Of a stretch of 12,968 bases of DNA, positions 1-7,786 are shown piece by piece. The notes beneath the pieces were generated by a model that was not told where the DNA came from, ran no database searches, and saw only the letters and a list, made by a program, of their open reading frames with translations. The DNA is taken from contig JANBQS010000729.1 of the NCBI GenBank assembly GCA_027577415.1, positions 1 to 12,968 on the forward strand. The letters are read 5' to 3'. Numbering within the stretch: position 1 is the stretch's first letter; each line of letters opens with the position of its first letter. The translations under genes and the position numbers were made by a program. Origin of the DNA: Coemansia sp. RSA 922 (Eukaryota > Kickxellomycota > Kickxellomycetes > Kickxellales > Kickxellaceae).

Positions 1-303
1 GAGAATGGCGGCAAGTGGGGATACCAGTTCCAGCGCAGCATCGGCGAGAAGGTCAACGAGCACTGGCTGCATACTCTTCTGGCGTGTATTGGAGAGACAT
101 TTGAGTCAAGTCCTGACGTGTGCGGCGCCGTGTTTTCTAACCGTAAGAGCTGCTTCCGTGTGGCTATCTGGACTCGCAATGCTGCCGACAAGGAGTCGTG
201 CGAGAATATTGGCCACCATTTGAAGAGCGTTCTGGGCGTTAACCAGGCGCTGGAGTACTTCCCGCATAGCGAGTCCACCAAGAACGCCCTGTACGTGGTT
301 TAA
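1..303 (+). CDS. Translation initiation factor eIF4E, C-terminal part (truncated by window edge)
   Basis: Frame 1 is open from the first base to a TAA at 301-303 and encodes the last 100 residues of eIF4E, which binds the m7G cap of mRNA and recruits eIF4G for translation initiation in the cytoplasm. The visible fragment has the GGKW element (the second cap-stacking tryptophan), the helix WLHTLLACIGE, then VCGAVFSNRK and the VAIWT strand with the late tryptophan near the phosphate- and cap-binding face. It closes with LEYFPHSESTKNALYVV, close to the yeast and human C-termini. The N-terminal half, including the first cap-stacking tryptophan, lies off the left edge, so intron structure and start cannot be judged. 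No frameshift is visible. Family identity is very secure; which eIF4E paralogue or isoform this is cannot be told from the C-terminus alone. Confidence 0.95.
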   Translation, partial: ENGGKWGYQFQRSIGEKVNEHWLHTLLACIGETFESSPDVCGAVFSNRKSCFRVAIWTRNAADKESCENIGHHLKSVLGVNQALEYFPHSESTKNALYVV

Positions 304-497
304 GGTAGCTTTTTTGTCTTGGCAAATCACTTTGTATGCGAATACATTATATAGCAAATCTCTCGGTCTAGGCGTTGCTTACGCATATGGCAGAACGTAG
401 CTGTTCTGATCCACCATCTTCAGCTCTGTATCTTTTTTTGCTTTACTTTTCTCATATTTTTTTTCTTTGAATCGACGTATTCTTTTTTCTTTCATAA

Positions 498-1583
498 ATG
501 TTTGCAATTCGACAGCAACCCTTGGCGCGGGCAGCGGCAGGGCTGGGCGTGAGTCTTCAACAGCGCAGCGTAGGCCACCTAGCAGGATCTGCTTTGAGCA
601 GGCAGCTTCGTCTACGGACTACATCGGCTGGTAGTAGCTGCAGTATCACGGGTAAGCAAAGTCTATATGGTCTGCTGGGCCGTACCAATCAAGCAAGGCG
701 CACAATCATCTGTCTGCCGTCCTTGTCGCAACGTCGGGGCTAGGAGGGCCCAGAATCCCTTCCTCTTCACTCACTAATTTATTTTCTAAAAAGCTTTTTA
801 CTTTACTTATTTTCTTGTTTAGCCGCTTGGCCAGCTTTCAGCAAAGACGCGCATTTAGGCTTGAACAAGTACTCGTCGTTGAGTATACCCGCTTCTTCCA
901 AGGCAGTCAGCGCAATTATTCGTGGAGGCAAAATGTCGTCTATACACTATTCAATCTCGGTGCCCGGCACGCCGTCGGCCTCGTCGTCAGTAACGTCAAT
1001 GGCGTCGACCGTGGGCGTGCGCGGAGTGAGCACTGGACGAGACAAGAAGAGCGACTCTGAGGAGGCGAGTCGTCCAAGCGAGTCTGACTTGGAGAAGGGT
1101 GCCGAGGGCGAGGCTAGCAGCAGCAGTAGCGGCACGGCAGATGCTGGAGCCAAGAAGCCAAGTAGGTTCCGGGTGCTTATGCAGCAGTACGGGCGCGTTG
1201 CTATCCTCATGTATCTCATCGTTTCGGCAGTCGACCTCTCGCTGTGCGTGTGGGGCGTGTGGCTGGGCGGAGACAGCCTGGTGTTCACAATCAACTCGTA
1301 CTTGGGTCAGTACATCCCGCGGTTGCAAAAGGCAGCGCAGCGGATGCAGGAGGGCCAGGACGGTGGTGCTGACAAGTGGGCCACCATCCTGATCGTCGGG
1401 TACGCTGTGCACAAGTGCCTGACGCCGCTGCGATTCGCCGTGACGGCTGCCATTTTGCCGTGGTCGGCACGCACGGCGCAACGACTGGGGCTAACTTGGC
1501 TGATTCCAAAGTCTGCGCCGACAATTGCCAAGCACAAGCCCCTGTCAAAGGCCGCCGACGCTGTTAGACGCAAGCTCAAGTAG
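498..1583 (+). CDS. FAM210-like mitochondrial membrane protein with DUF1279 domain (two exons)
   Basis: Model: exons 498..651 and 823..1583, giving 304 residues; the split codon (G from exon 1, CC from exon 2) restores the frame exactly. Exon 1 encodes a start rich in Arg, Ala and Ser with almost no acidic residues (MFAIRQQPLARAAAG...), a good mitochondrial presequence. Residues about 95-160 are a Ser/Glu-rich linker. From about residue 166 comes the DUF1279 domain: an RFRVLMQQYGRVAILMYL helix leading into a membrane segment with VSAVDLSLCVWGVW, then after a spacer a second helical region with YAVHKCLTPLRFAVTAAILPW. In animals FAM210A/B are mitochondrial inner-membrane proteins linked to mitochondrial translation and metabolism; the fungal role is poorly defined. 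The C-terminus is basic (AADAVRRKLK). Family assignment comes from pattern recognition of the domain. The ATG at 498 is preferred because it supplies the targeting peptide; the exon 2 frame alone starts with no good ATG. Confidence 0.85.
652..821 (+). other. Intron of the FAM210-like gene
   Basis: The donor is GTAAGC at 652. The acceptor TTGTTTAG ends at 822 if counted to the G, with exon 2 beginning at 823. The intron is about 170 nt, carries a CTAAT branch-point-like motif near 770-777 and is T-rich before the acceptor. Removing it keeps the frame and joins the presequence exon to the DUF1279 exon, while reading through meets a stop. The last intron base is 822. Confidence 0.8.
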
Positions 1584-1953
1584 GCTTCGCTTTACTCTTT
1601 AGATTGTATTCATTTTTTTCGCCCCAATTGTCCGATATCCGTTGTGTTCACAACACAAAGTACGGAACAAGATCTGACTGGTGCTTCTCAGACACAGAGC
1701 TGATGCTTACAGCCACACAGAAAGAAAGCTGATCAACCAAACAAAAAGGCTGGGCTTGGGGATTACACGCTCAGAAAAAAAAAAATTTTCTTTACGCGCT
1801 TTGTAAACGCGAACATAAAAAAACAGGCACAAGTTTGTACCTTTGTCTTTCCTCTGCTCAGTCAACTGGTACTTTTATTATTCCTTCTTTTTTTTGTAAA
1901 TTTTCTCCCGCTCTTTTTTTTTAGCAGTAGCCAAATATCTCATCTTCAGAGCC
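1584..1953. other. Intergenic region: 3' end of the FAM210-like gene and promoter of the acidic-protein gene
   Basis: These 370 nt hold no credible ORF. They contain a homopolymer A run followed by T at about 1776-1791, two ACGCG pentamers at about 1794-1810, and a long pyrimidine-rich stretch (about 1850-1925) ending in TTTTTTTTTAGCAG, 29 nt before the next ATG. That last element looks like a splice acceptor, so a 5'UTR intron is possible. A homopolymer run and a pyrimidine tract before the ATG fit a strongly expressed fungal promoter, but no specific factor site can be named. Confidence 0.5.
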
Positions 1954-2979
1954 ATGTCCTATTTGCAAGTGATTCCCGCTGACGGCAAGACCGACGAGCA
2001 GCGCTACGACGAGTTCATCACCTACCTTTTTGAAGAAGGCAACGTCGAGAAGGCCCTAGAGGATAACTACGATGGCGAGTACAATGTCTTGATCCAGGAG
2101 AAGATCGCGGCCGATCTCTCGCCCGTCGGCACTGTCTTTGACGCTGAGCACAAGGACATAACCGTGGCTCGTCACCGCGCCATGCTCATCCGTGCTGGAA
2201 TCGATGCCGAGGCTCGCAAGGTGTGCAAGGACCTGGACGAGAAGATCAAGTTTGACTTGTCTGAGGAAGACCTAAAGTCCATCCGTGAGCTGGAGATCAA
2301 GGACGACGAGGTCGAGGACGAGATCTTTGTCCGCCCCTTTGCACTATACCAGGTCGATATCAAGCACCTCTATGGTCGCGAGTTGGAGGCTCTTCCCGAG
2401 AGCGCCTCTGACTTTGCCAAGATGGCTCTGGAGCACGAGATGGACTGCGCTTATGAGGATTCGGATGACGATGGCGAGTGGGAGAACGAGGACGACGAGG
2501 ATGATGAGGACAACGAAGACGACGATGAGGAGAGCGAAGACGAGGAGGATGTCAAGGGCAAGGGCAAGGCTGTGGCTACTGAGGCCATGGACGAGGATGA
2601 CGAGGATGAGGAAGATGACGAGGACTATGAGGATGAAGAGCACGTCCACGGCGAGGGCTGCTGCCACGGCCCCGGCCACCCTGCTTTCGGGCTTGAGGAT
2701 GACCTGCCCTTCCCTGAGGAGGATGTTACCGTCAACAGCGCTGACGTAGGCCTCGACCTGCTCAAGGACTACAAGTCGGAGGTTGTCGCTATGCTGGAGA
2801 AGATCACCGGTGTCAAGATTGACTTGTTCAAGTGCTACCACTTCCCTGGCCGTCACTACGTTGTCGCCTGGTTGAAGGACTTTGGCGTCTTTGGCGTGCG
2901 CATCTCGTACCCCATGCTCGTCAACGACTCTGACGATGAGGATGAGGAAGACGATGAGGAGGAGGAGGACGAGGAGTAG
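1954..2979 (+). CDS. Highly acidic protein of unknown function with Cys/His island
   Basis: Intact 341-residue single-exon ORF; the family is not recognised. Residues 1-165 look folded: mixed helix, starting MSYLQVIPADGKTDEQRYDE, with several conserved-looking aromatic positions (RPFALYQVDIKHLYG at about 127-141). Two long Asp/Glu tracts follow (about 168-199 and 213-229), separated by a short basic KGKGKAV segment. Next is a metal-ligand-like island at 230-242 with H230, H232, C236, C237, H238 and H242. Residues about 255-320 form a second folded block (LLKDYKSEVVAMLEKITGVKI, then an aromatic-rich YHFPGRHYVVAWLKDFGVFGVRI strand region). The C-terminal 18 residues are again almost all Asp/Glu. 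Codon choice is strongly biased to C/G-ending codons (AAG, GAG, GTC, CTC), unlike the sorting nexin and REG1-like genes here, which suggests high expression. Acidic tails occur in histone chaperones and other nucleic-acid-protein chaperones, but no such fold is identified. A polyadenylation signal follows at 3007. Confidence 0.85.
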   Translation: MSYLQVIPADGKTDEQRYDEFITYLFEEGNVEKALEDNYDGEYNVLIQEKIAADLSPVGTVFDAEHKDITVARHRAMLIRAGIDAEARKVCKDLDEKIKFDLSEEDLKSIRELEIKDDEVEDEIFVRPFALYQVDIKHLYGRELEALPESASDFAKMALEHEMDCAYEDSDDDGEWENEDDEDDEDNEDDDEESEDEEDVKGKGKAVATEAMDEDDEDEEDDEDYEDEEHVHGEGCCHGPGHPAFGLEDDLPFPEEDVTVNSADVGLDLLKDYKSEVVAMLEKITGVKIDLFKCYHFPGRHYVVAWLKDFGVFGVRISYPMLVNDSDDEDEEDDEEEEDEE

Positions 2980-3006
2980 AACTGCTAGATGTTTCTTATA
3001 GGCCAA

Positions 3007-3012
3007 AATAAA
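3007..3012 (+). promoter_or_regulatory. AATAAA polyadenylation signal of the acidic-protein gene
   Basis: A canonical AATAAA hexamer lies 28 nt after the stop codon at 2979, followed by T/GT-rich DNA with TTGGCTGGTTGGTTGGG at about 3031-3047. This is the arrangement expected for 3' end cleavage. Confidence 0.6.
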
Positions 3013-3197
3013 AAGTGCTATTTATGTTATTTTGGCTGGTTGGTTGGGCTCCATAGTCGCTTGTCGCCAAGTCATCTCGAGTGACTGTCTGACCTTGGCT
3101 AGGCCTTTTTTGCTGCGTGCTTTATCTGATCTCTTTCGTTAATAATTGTTGTTACAGTTGTACTCGCCATATATAGTCCAGCAAATACGTCGAGAAA

Positions 3198-3675
3198 ATG
3201 GATCTATCAACCAAAACCAAAGTATGTATTGGTAGATTAGGAACTTTTGATCTGCTTTGTCTGCTTTCCAAAAAATATTTAAGCTGATTGAACTGTGTGA
3301 ATATAGATCATGAGCGACGACGAGATCACCTGGGAGTCGCGAAAGCTGGGCGTCATTTGTGGCTTCTGCACGATGTTTGTGGCATCCATGTTTGGCGGTA
3401 AGGTGCTGAGCCTAAAGCCGAGAATGAATGTGCTTTCCTCTGTTGGTAAGTCTCTGTTGTTGCTGCCACCGACATCGTACTATTGTCTACCTACAGTGAT
3501 TATGTTACTACTGCCCCCTCCTCCATTTTGTTTACATTCTTGAGCTCCCTTCTCTGTAGCTACGGGTGCAGTGACTGGCTACATGTGGCACGGATTCACT
3601 CGGCAGGCTTACCAGAAGAAGCGTCGCCAGCTGTTGCAGGAAGCCAGCGCCAAAGGAGTCGCTCCTGACTTTTAG
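3198..3675 (+). CDS. Small membrane protein of unknown family (three exons, 92 residues)
   Basis: Model: exons 3198..3221, 3307..3445 and 3560..3675. The first intron is phase 0 (GTATGT ... TGAATATAG); the second splits an Ala codon (G then CT). The result is a continuous 92-residue protein ending at a TAG. It begins MDLSTKTKIMSDDEITWESR, then has a Gly/Cys-rich hydrophobic segment LGVICGFCTMFVASMFGG (about 23-40), a short basic loop KVLSLKPRMN, and a weaker second hydrophobic segment NVLSSVATGAVTGYMW (about 50-65). The basic C-terminus includes RQAYQKKRRQLLQEASAKG. That is a small two-segment hairpin topology. I do not recognise the family; mitochondrial or ER membrane location is possible but not shown. 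An alternative start at the ATG at 3310 (MSDDEI...) would drop the first exon and leave 82 residues. The splice sites and continuous hydrophobic protein make a real gene likely. Confidence 0.78.
3222..3306 (+). other. Intron 1 of the small membrane protein gene
   Basis: 85 nt with donor GTATGT, a CTGAT branch-point-like motif at about 3283 and acceptor AATATAG. It is phase 0, between AAA and ATC codons. It follows a first coding exon of only 24 nt. Confidence 0.75.
3446..3559 (+). other. Intron 2 of the small membrane protein gene
   Basis: 114 nt with consensus donor GTAAGT, a TTACTACTG motif at about 3505 that resembles the yeast branch point, a long C/T tract and acceptor CTCTGTAG. Splicing restores an Ala codon and keeps the frame to the TAG at 3673-3675. 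Unspliced, the frame meets a TGA at 3541. Confidence 0.8.
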
Positions 3676-4535
3676 TGCCGACTCATAGTATATCAAGAGA
3701 CGGCGCATATTCGGCGCCGTTGGCGATTTCTGACTTAGATGCATTGATGTATTAGCGAGTTTTCAAGCGCAAAAAGTCTATTTCATTTAAATCAAAGCCC
3801 AAAAAAAAGCTACATGTTCAGCCGGAGAATAGATGTGGCAAATGAAGTTCTTAGAAGCACCCATTTTCGATTATTCCTTAGAGAAGGGGGCAAAGAAAAA
3901 AAAGCCCCAGGGACCTCGTGTTTGCAGGACTGGGTGTGGCCACACATCTCAGCTGCTTTGGAAAGAAGGGCGCTTGAAGGCGCAACCGTCTCTCCCTTTG
4001 CATTTTCAGCTTCTTCAAAGTTTTGCCATCTTAGTTTTTAGCCACTTGTCGGTTGAGCAGATCCCCTGTTTTTTTTTCTTGGCTAACCATCCCCGTTTTA
4101 TGGCCCGGTGTAGCCCGCGGCAAAACAGACGTGAGCAGCTTTCTCTTCTTTTGTTGCTATTTATTTGAATTCCCGTTGTCATTTACCCTTTTTCAATTTT
4201 ATTTTTTTGGCAGGCCACGAGGCTAGGCTTGCTCTAGCCGCTTAATTCTCTTCCCTCTCCTCTCGGTTTCCCGGCGTCTACCAAGGCGGCATTGCGCATT
4301 AGTGTTACACATACTCTTTATTTTCCTTATCGCCTTATCTCCGTACTCTGTGCTCATTCGGACCAGGCGTGACGCGTACACCAGCCGCTCCCCCTATTAC
4401 TTTGTCGACCAACCGACTGACTGAAGCGGACAGCTCCAGCATACCCAGACTTTGTGGTAGGACAAAGCACACTCGTTCTACTGTCTTGGAGAACTCGCAA
4501 ACAGATCAGCAGGGTCGCGGAGCTCGAAAAATACG
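3676..4535. other. Long intergenic region with no convincing gene
   Basis: About 860 nt separate the small membrane protein gene from the inferred first exon of the sorting nexin. An ATG-initiated 111-codon frame (3833-4168, +) exists but has low-complexity runs, no recognisable domain and no splice support. A perfect inverted repeat GGCTAG/CTAGCC sits at 4221-4226 and 4234-4239. From about 4240 the DNA is pyrimidine-rich (TTCCCTCTCC, TTTATTTTCC), typical of a fungal promoter or 5'UTR. Upstream non-coding or coding exons of the sorting nexin could lie here. Confidence 0.45.
3701..3719 (+). other. GC hairpin in the 3' region of the small membrane protein gene
   Basis: CGGCGC at 3701-3706 pairs perfectly with GCGCCG at 3714-3719 around a 7-nt A/T-rich loop, 25 nt after the stop codon. 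It stands out against the A/T-rich 3' flank. It may be an RNA structure in the 3'UTR or chance; bacterial-type termination does not apply here. Confidence 0.35.
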
Positions 4536-7291
4536 ATGCGCTATCGCTTTATCGTGTTTCGGGCGCAGTCTGTCAAGGAGAGCATCAATTTGTCCATATA
4601 TGTCGAGGAAATCGTAAGTACCCTGTTCAAGATCTATATTTGGCTTTTCCTGCCTTTCCTCTGCTACACTAAATGCAGACCACGGGCTTGGTCTATTTTT
4701 AACTCGGCATGCAAGTCGGTCCTGTCCTAAAAATACTTGTGGACTGACGAGTATTTGCAGATACAAGATGTGTGTATCCACGAAAAGACGCTGTGGGCGA
4801 TCTGAGCTCTATTTGTGGAAGGGCCTTGCTTCTAGAATGGTTCTAAATTGCCTGGGGTACTTGTTTTGACATACATTAGGCACAGCAGGCGCCGAGTAGC
4901 TCACGGACAGAGTTGGCAAAGGCGCACTCGCGAGCGTTTCCTGAAAGCGAATACATCTCACCAGAACACTCGATTTTCTCGCTGCCCGCGTCCGCATCCT
5001 CCTTGGCCTCGAGCAGCAATGCTTCAAAGCAGCAGCAACAGCAGGCAGAGACGACATGCCGGACAATAGAGCGCACATGGGAACAGTGCGAATGGCTACA
5101 ACAGCGGGTCGTATCTAGCTTTCGCCTCCAGGTTCTGCCGCCATTCCCCGCCCGAATCAGTACCAAGCGGCTTACCGACTTGCTATATGTTGAGCGTCAG
5201 CGAGCGCGTATAGAGCGCTGGCTTAACCGCCTTGGCTCGCGAGAGGACATTTGCAATAACGGCTCGATGGATCGCTTTGTCTCGCCAACTAAAATGGCCG
5301 ACGACGAAGTTGCTGGCGGCGCAAGAACGTCGTTTTCGTCAATGCTGATGGGCTTATTTGCCAGCTCTTCTGACCGCGACTTCAAGGTCTATACGCCCAT
5401 TGGCGATATTAACGATTACGACGAGGATGAAGAGGAGCGCCGACGCGATTACATCCGCCGCACGGTAGAGTACGCCAATGGTCTGGCCGACGCTATCAAA
5501 AACATGCACGCGCAAGAGGATTCACTTGGTAAGAGCATTGTCAAAGTGTCTCTAGCTATCAGCAAGGCGTACCGCGAGGACTGCATAGATCTGCAAGTCA
5601 GCAGTGATTCGGATAACAGTTCTGATATTGACGCCAATCTCACAACATCGCCAACGGATCGCGAGCGGCTTTGCGTAGCATTAGCCCTGTTGCACAATTC
5701 CTCCGAGGCATACTACTGGAGTACCAAGGAGGTTTCGCTCTGGAAAGAGTACCACCTTGTTGATACTATGACAGAGTTTTGCTCGATGGTCGACGGAGTC
5801 AAGGACGTGCTAAACCACTCGACGCAGATGCTGATAATGTACGAAAAGACCATGCAGATGTACCAGTCGTACGAATCCCGTGCAAACAGCTTACGTATAC
5901 AGTACCCGAGCGACACACCCTCAGTCAAATACGCCAACGAGCAAGAGGTGCAGGCAGGAAGGGAGATGGAGCTGGCGCACCAAGACTACACAGACGCGTG
6001 CGACATGGCCAACGGAGAGATGATTCGATATGAGAGAGAGCGCACTCAGGGCATGTGCAAGGCGCTGGAAAATACTGCGGTTGTCGAGCTCGAGTCAGCT
6101 CGTGCGCGATGCCTCGAGTTGAAGGCGCTGTGCAGGCGTATCCGAGGCGCACAGCTAGTGAAAGACCCGCCTCATCCGCGGACCAACATCGGTCCGATGC
6201 TATGGCACGCGGCGGCAATGCATCCAACAATGCTCACGCCGAGCTCTCTGACTCCTGGCGCCTCGTCATCGTCATTATCTGCGACGTTTAGCAGGGCATC
6301 TTTGCCAGAGCGGTCATCTACGTTTAACGACAGACTAATTGCCAGTGCGCTTACGCAGTCTAGACCAGCGCACAGGTACACCAGTTCTAGTGGCGGCGGG
6401 ATTTCAATTGCCGGTGGTAGTTCGTTGCACGATGCTCGTAGCTCTAGCAACGGTCGGCGAGCCCACACGATGGACAACGCAGACTTTTCGCGTTCCCCCT
6501 CTGCCGCCGACGTTATGCCAGGATCGTCGGCGCGTAACCACAGCGTGTTTATGGAAACAGAAGAAGATGTGCCAGGTCATCACCACTCGCTCTCGGCTGC
6601 TGTGCCTGGGCCATCGACGTTTACCTTGCTACCTCCGAAGAAAATGCAGTCAACTAGTGCTGGTAGCAGCAGTAGCAGACCTCACCAGTCGCACGAACCG
6701 CGGTGGAATGGGCGAGTATCTGCCATGCCGTTCCAGGGCTATGATCCCTCGCAGCTGGATAGCAAACCGCCACATCGCATCGTGATAGACCAAAACCGCT
6801 TGGCAGAAATGGCCGTCGAGGCCGAAATGGAGGCAGAGCTAGTGAGATCGGGTATGTTGGCACCGCGCAAATCAAAAGCCGGTCTCGCTGGAAGTGGGCT
6901 GCTTACACCAAACAGTGCTGGCAGTCAGCAGCAAAAGCCCCAAATACTTTCGGCGTTCCGTCCCTCGCCATCGCCATCTTCTGCGCCATCTCTATCGGCT
7001 TCGAGCGGCCAGCTGCGCCATGCTCATAGCCACACTGGTCTGTCTACCATGGTCCCACCAGTCAGTCCGTCCGAGTATCTGCAGTACTCACGGCAGACCT
7101 TACACACCTCGCTCTCGCAGCAGGCATCGCATGGGAGCCTTCGGTCATCTGGCTCTCGCAGTGCTGGCCCATCTAGTCGTAGCAAGCCTGGATCATCCAC
7201 GATTGTTGCAGGGTCCAAATCAGCAGTGGCCGCTCCACGGGTGCAGCCGCCACGCCGAGACAAGGGCAAGGCAAGGGCATTTGTGGTGTAG
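4536..7291 (+). CDS. PX-BAR sorting nexin (SNX41/ATG20/SNX7-like) with long Ser-rich tail
   Basis: The certain part is 4880-7291, an open frame without an ATG start, so an upstream exon is needed. The simplest model joins 4536..4613 (MRYRFIVFRAQSVKESINLS..., ending at a GTAAGT donor) to 4880 after CATTAG, both phase 0, giving 829 residues. Sorting nexins of this class bind PI3P membranes and shape endosomal tubules; SNX41/ATG20 relatives act in retrieval and selective autophagy. The PX core is seen around residues 85-165: ERTWEQCEWLQQRV (equivalent of RRYSEFEWL), LPPFP, then LLYVERQRARIERWLNRL (the usual helix with Arg). A Ser/Gln-rich insertion lies just before the first of these. The BAR region, about 193-453, is helical and heptad-like, including DVLNHSTQMLIMYEKTMQMY and a second long helix to LKALCRRI. 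Residues about 455-829 are Ser/Pro/His-rich and probably disordered, ending KGKARAFVV. The subfamily is uncertain. The second Arg of the PX RRY motif is Thr. Confidence 0.82.
4614..4879 (+). other. Inferred intron of the sorting nexin gene
   Basis: Strong donor GTAAGT at 4614 and acceptor CATACATTAG ending at 4879, 266 nt, phase 0 on both sides, with TTGAC as a possible branch point 10 nt from the acceptor. An internal alternative exon starts after GTATTTGCAG at 4760, with a good CTGAC branch point. It reads IQDVCIHEKTLWAI before a stop, so it would need a second, weak GTG-type donor (at 4770 or 4793) to rejoin 4880 or 4900. A cDNA would decide. Confidence 0.5.
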
Positions 7292-7298
7292 CCGGGAG

Positions 7299-7376
7299 AA
7301 TAAATGATATAAAATAAAAAAAATAAAGAAATGGCTTGTATTTTGTTGTATTTTGTGTAAGCGTTAAGCGAATAAA
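7299..7376 (+). promoter_or_regulatory. Cluster of AATAAA polyadenylation signals after the sorting nexin
   Basis: Three AATAAA hexamers at 7299, 7322 and 7371 lie within 90 nt after the stop codon, in A/T-rich DNA with two copies of TTGTATTTTG at about 7336-7355. The whole gap to the converging mL54 gene is 123 nt, so the two 3' ends share it. Confidence 0.55.
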
Positions 7377-7414
7377 GACGACAGCTGCTCTACATACACC
7401 GATTGCAAGAGAGG

Positions 7415-7786
7415 TTACTTCTTTTTGCTCTTCATAAAGTTGGCTTCCTTGATAGTGCGTGATCTTTGCAAGCGCTGCTGCTCGCGCTCAGATTTTTCTG
7501 CCTCTGGGACTTCGTCCAGCAGTGTCCACAGCCACTCGGGGTAGTCTTCGTCTTTCAGCGCAACAGGATCCTTGCCTTCCTTGTAGATATTCAGGCCCTT
7601 GAGCTGAGTGCCGTGTGTGGCTATTGACTTTGGTGCTTGCGTTGTGCTGCCGCTTTCACTCGTAGCCTCGGTTCTCGAGATAAGGCTTGTGGCAATGCCG
7701 CGTGAAAGGCACCCGCTCCTCCGACCAGACGCTGTATTGGCGACACAAAGCATGCGTAGCCGACTCGATACCGTCCTAGCAAACAT
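7415..7786 (-). CDS. MRPL37: Mitochondrial large ribosomal subunit protein mL54 (yeast MRPL37 type)
   Basis: A 123-residue protein reading right to left from the ATG at 7786 to a TAA at 7415. The first 35-40 residues are a typical mitochondrial presequence (MFARTVSSRLRMLCVANTAS, rich in Arg and Ser, no acid). The diagnostic mL54/L37 block follows at about 62-93: LKGLNIYKEGKDPVALKDED then YPEWLWTLLDEVP. The C-terminus is basic (KEANFMKSKKK). The protein is a peripheral component of the mitochondrial large subunit and has no bacterial counterpart. Length matches the fungal family. It converges on the sorting nexin (123 nt between stops) and diverges from uL24m, another large-subunit protein, with 233 nt between the two ATGs. 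That suggests shared control. The name follows the yeast gene; orthology is inferred from the conserved block. Confidence 0.93.
   Translation of the reverse strand: MFARTVSSRLRMLCVANTASGRRSGCLSRGIATSLISRTEATSESGSTTQAPKSIATHGTQLKGLNIYKEGKDPVALKDEDYPEWLWTLLDEVPEAEKSEREQQRLQRSRTIKEANFMKSKKK

Noticed and set aside
996..1481. 161-codon minus-strand frame opposite the FAM210-like gene
   Set aside because: Shadow of a well-supported DUF1279 coding exon; Arg/His-rich without a recognisable motif.
2344..3006. 220-codon minus-strand frame opposite the acidic protein
   Set aside because: Its long runs of Val, Leu and Ile are the reverse complement of Asp/Glu codons. The plus strand has codon bias and a proper polyadenylation signal.
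3833..4168. 111-codon plus-strand frame from an ATG
   Set aside because: It has Lys and Phe runs from homopolymers, no domain, no polyadenylation signal nearby and ends in promoter-like pyrimidine tracts.
6339..6785. 148-codon plus-strand frame inside the sorting nexin
   Set aside because: Out-of-frame shadow of the Ser-rich tail, with no independent support.
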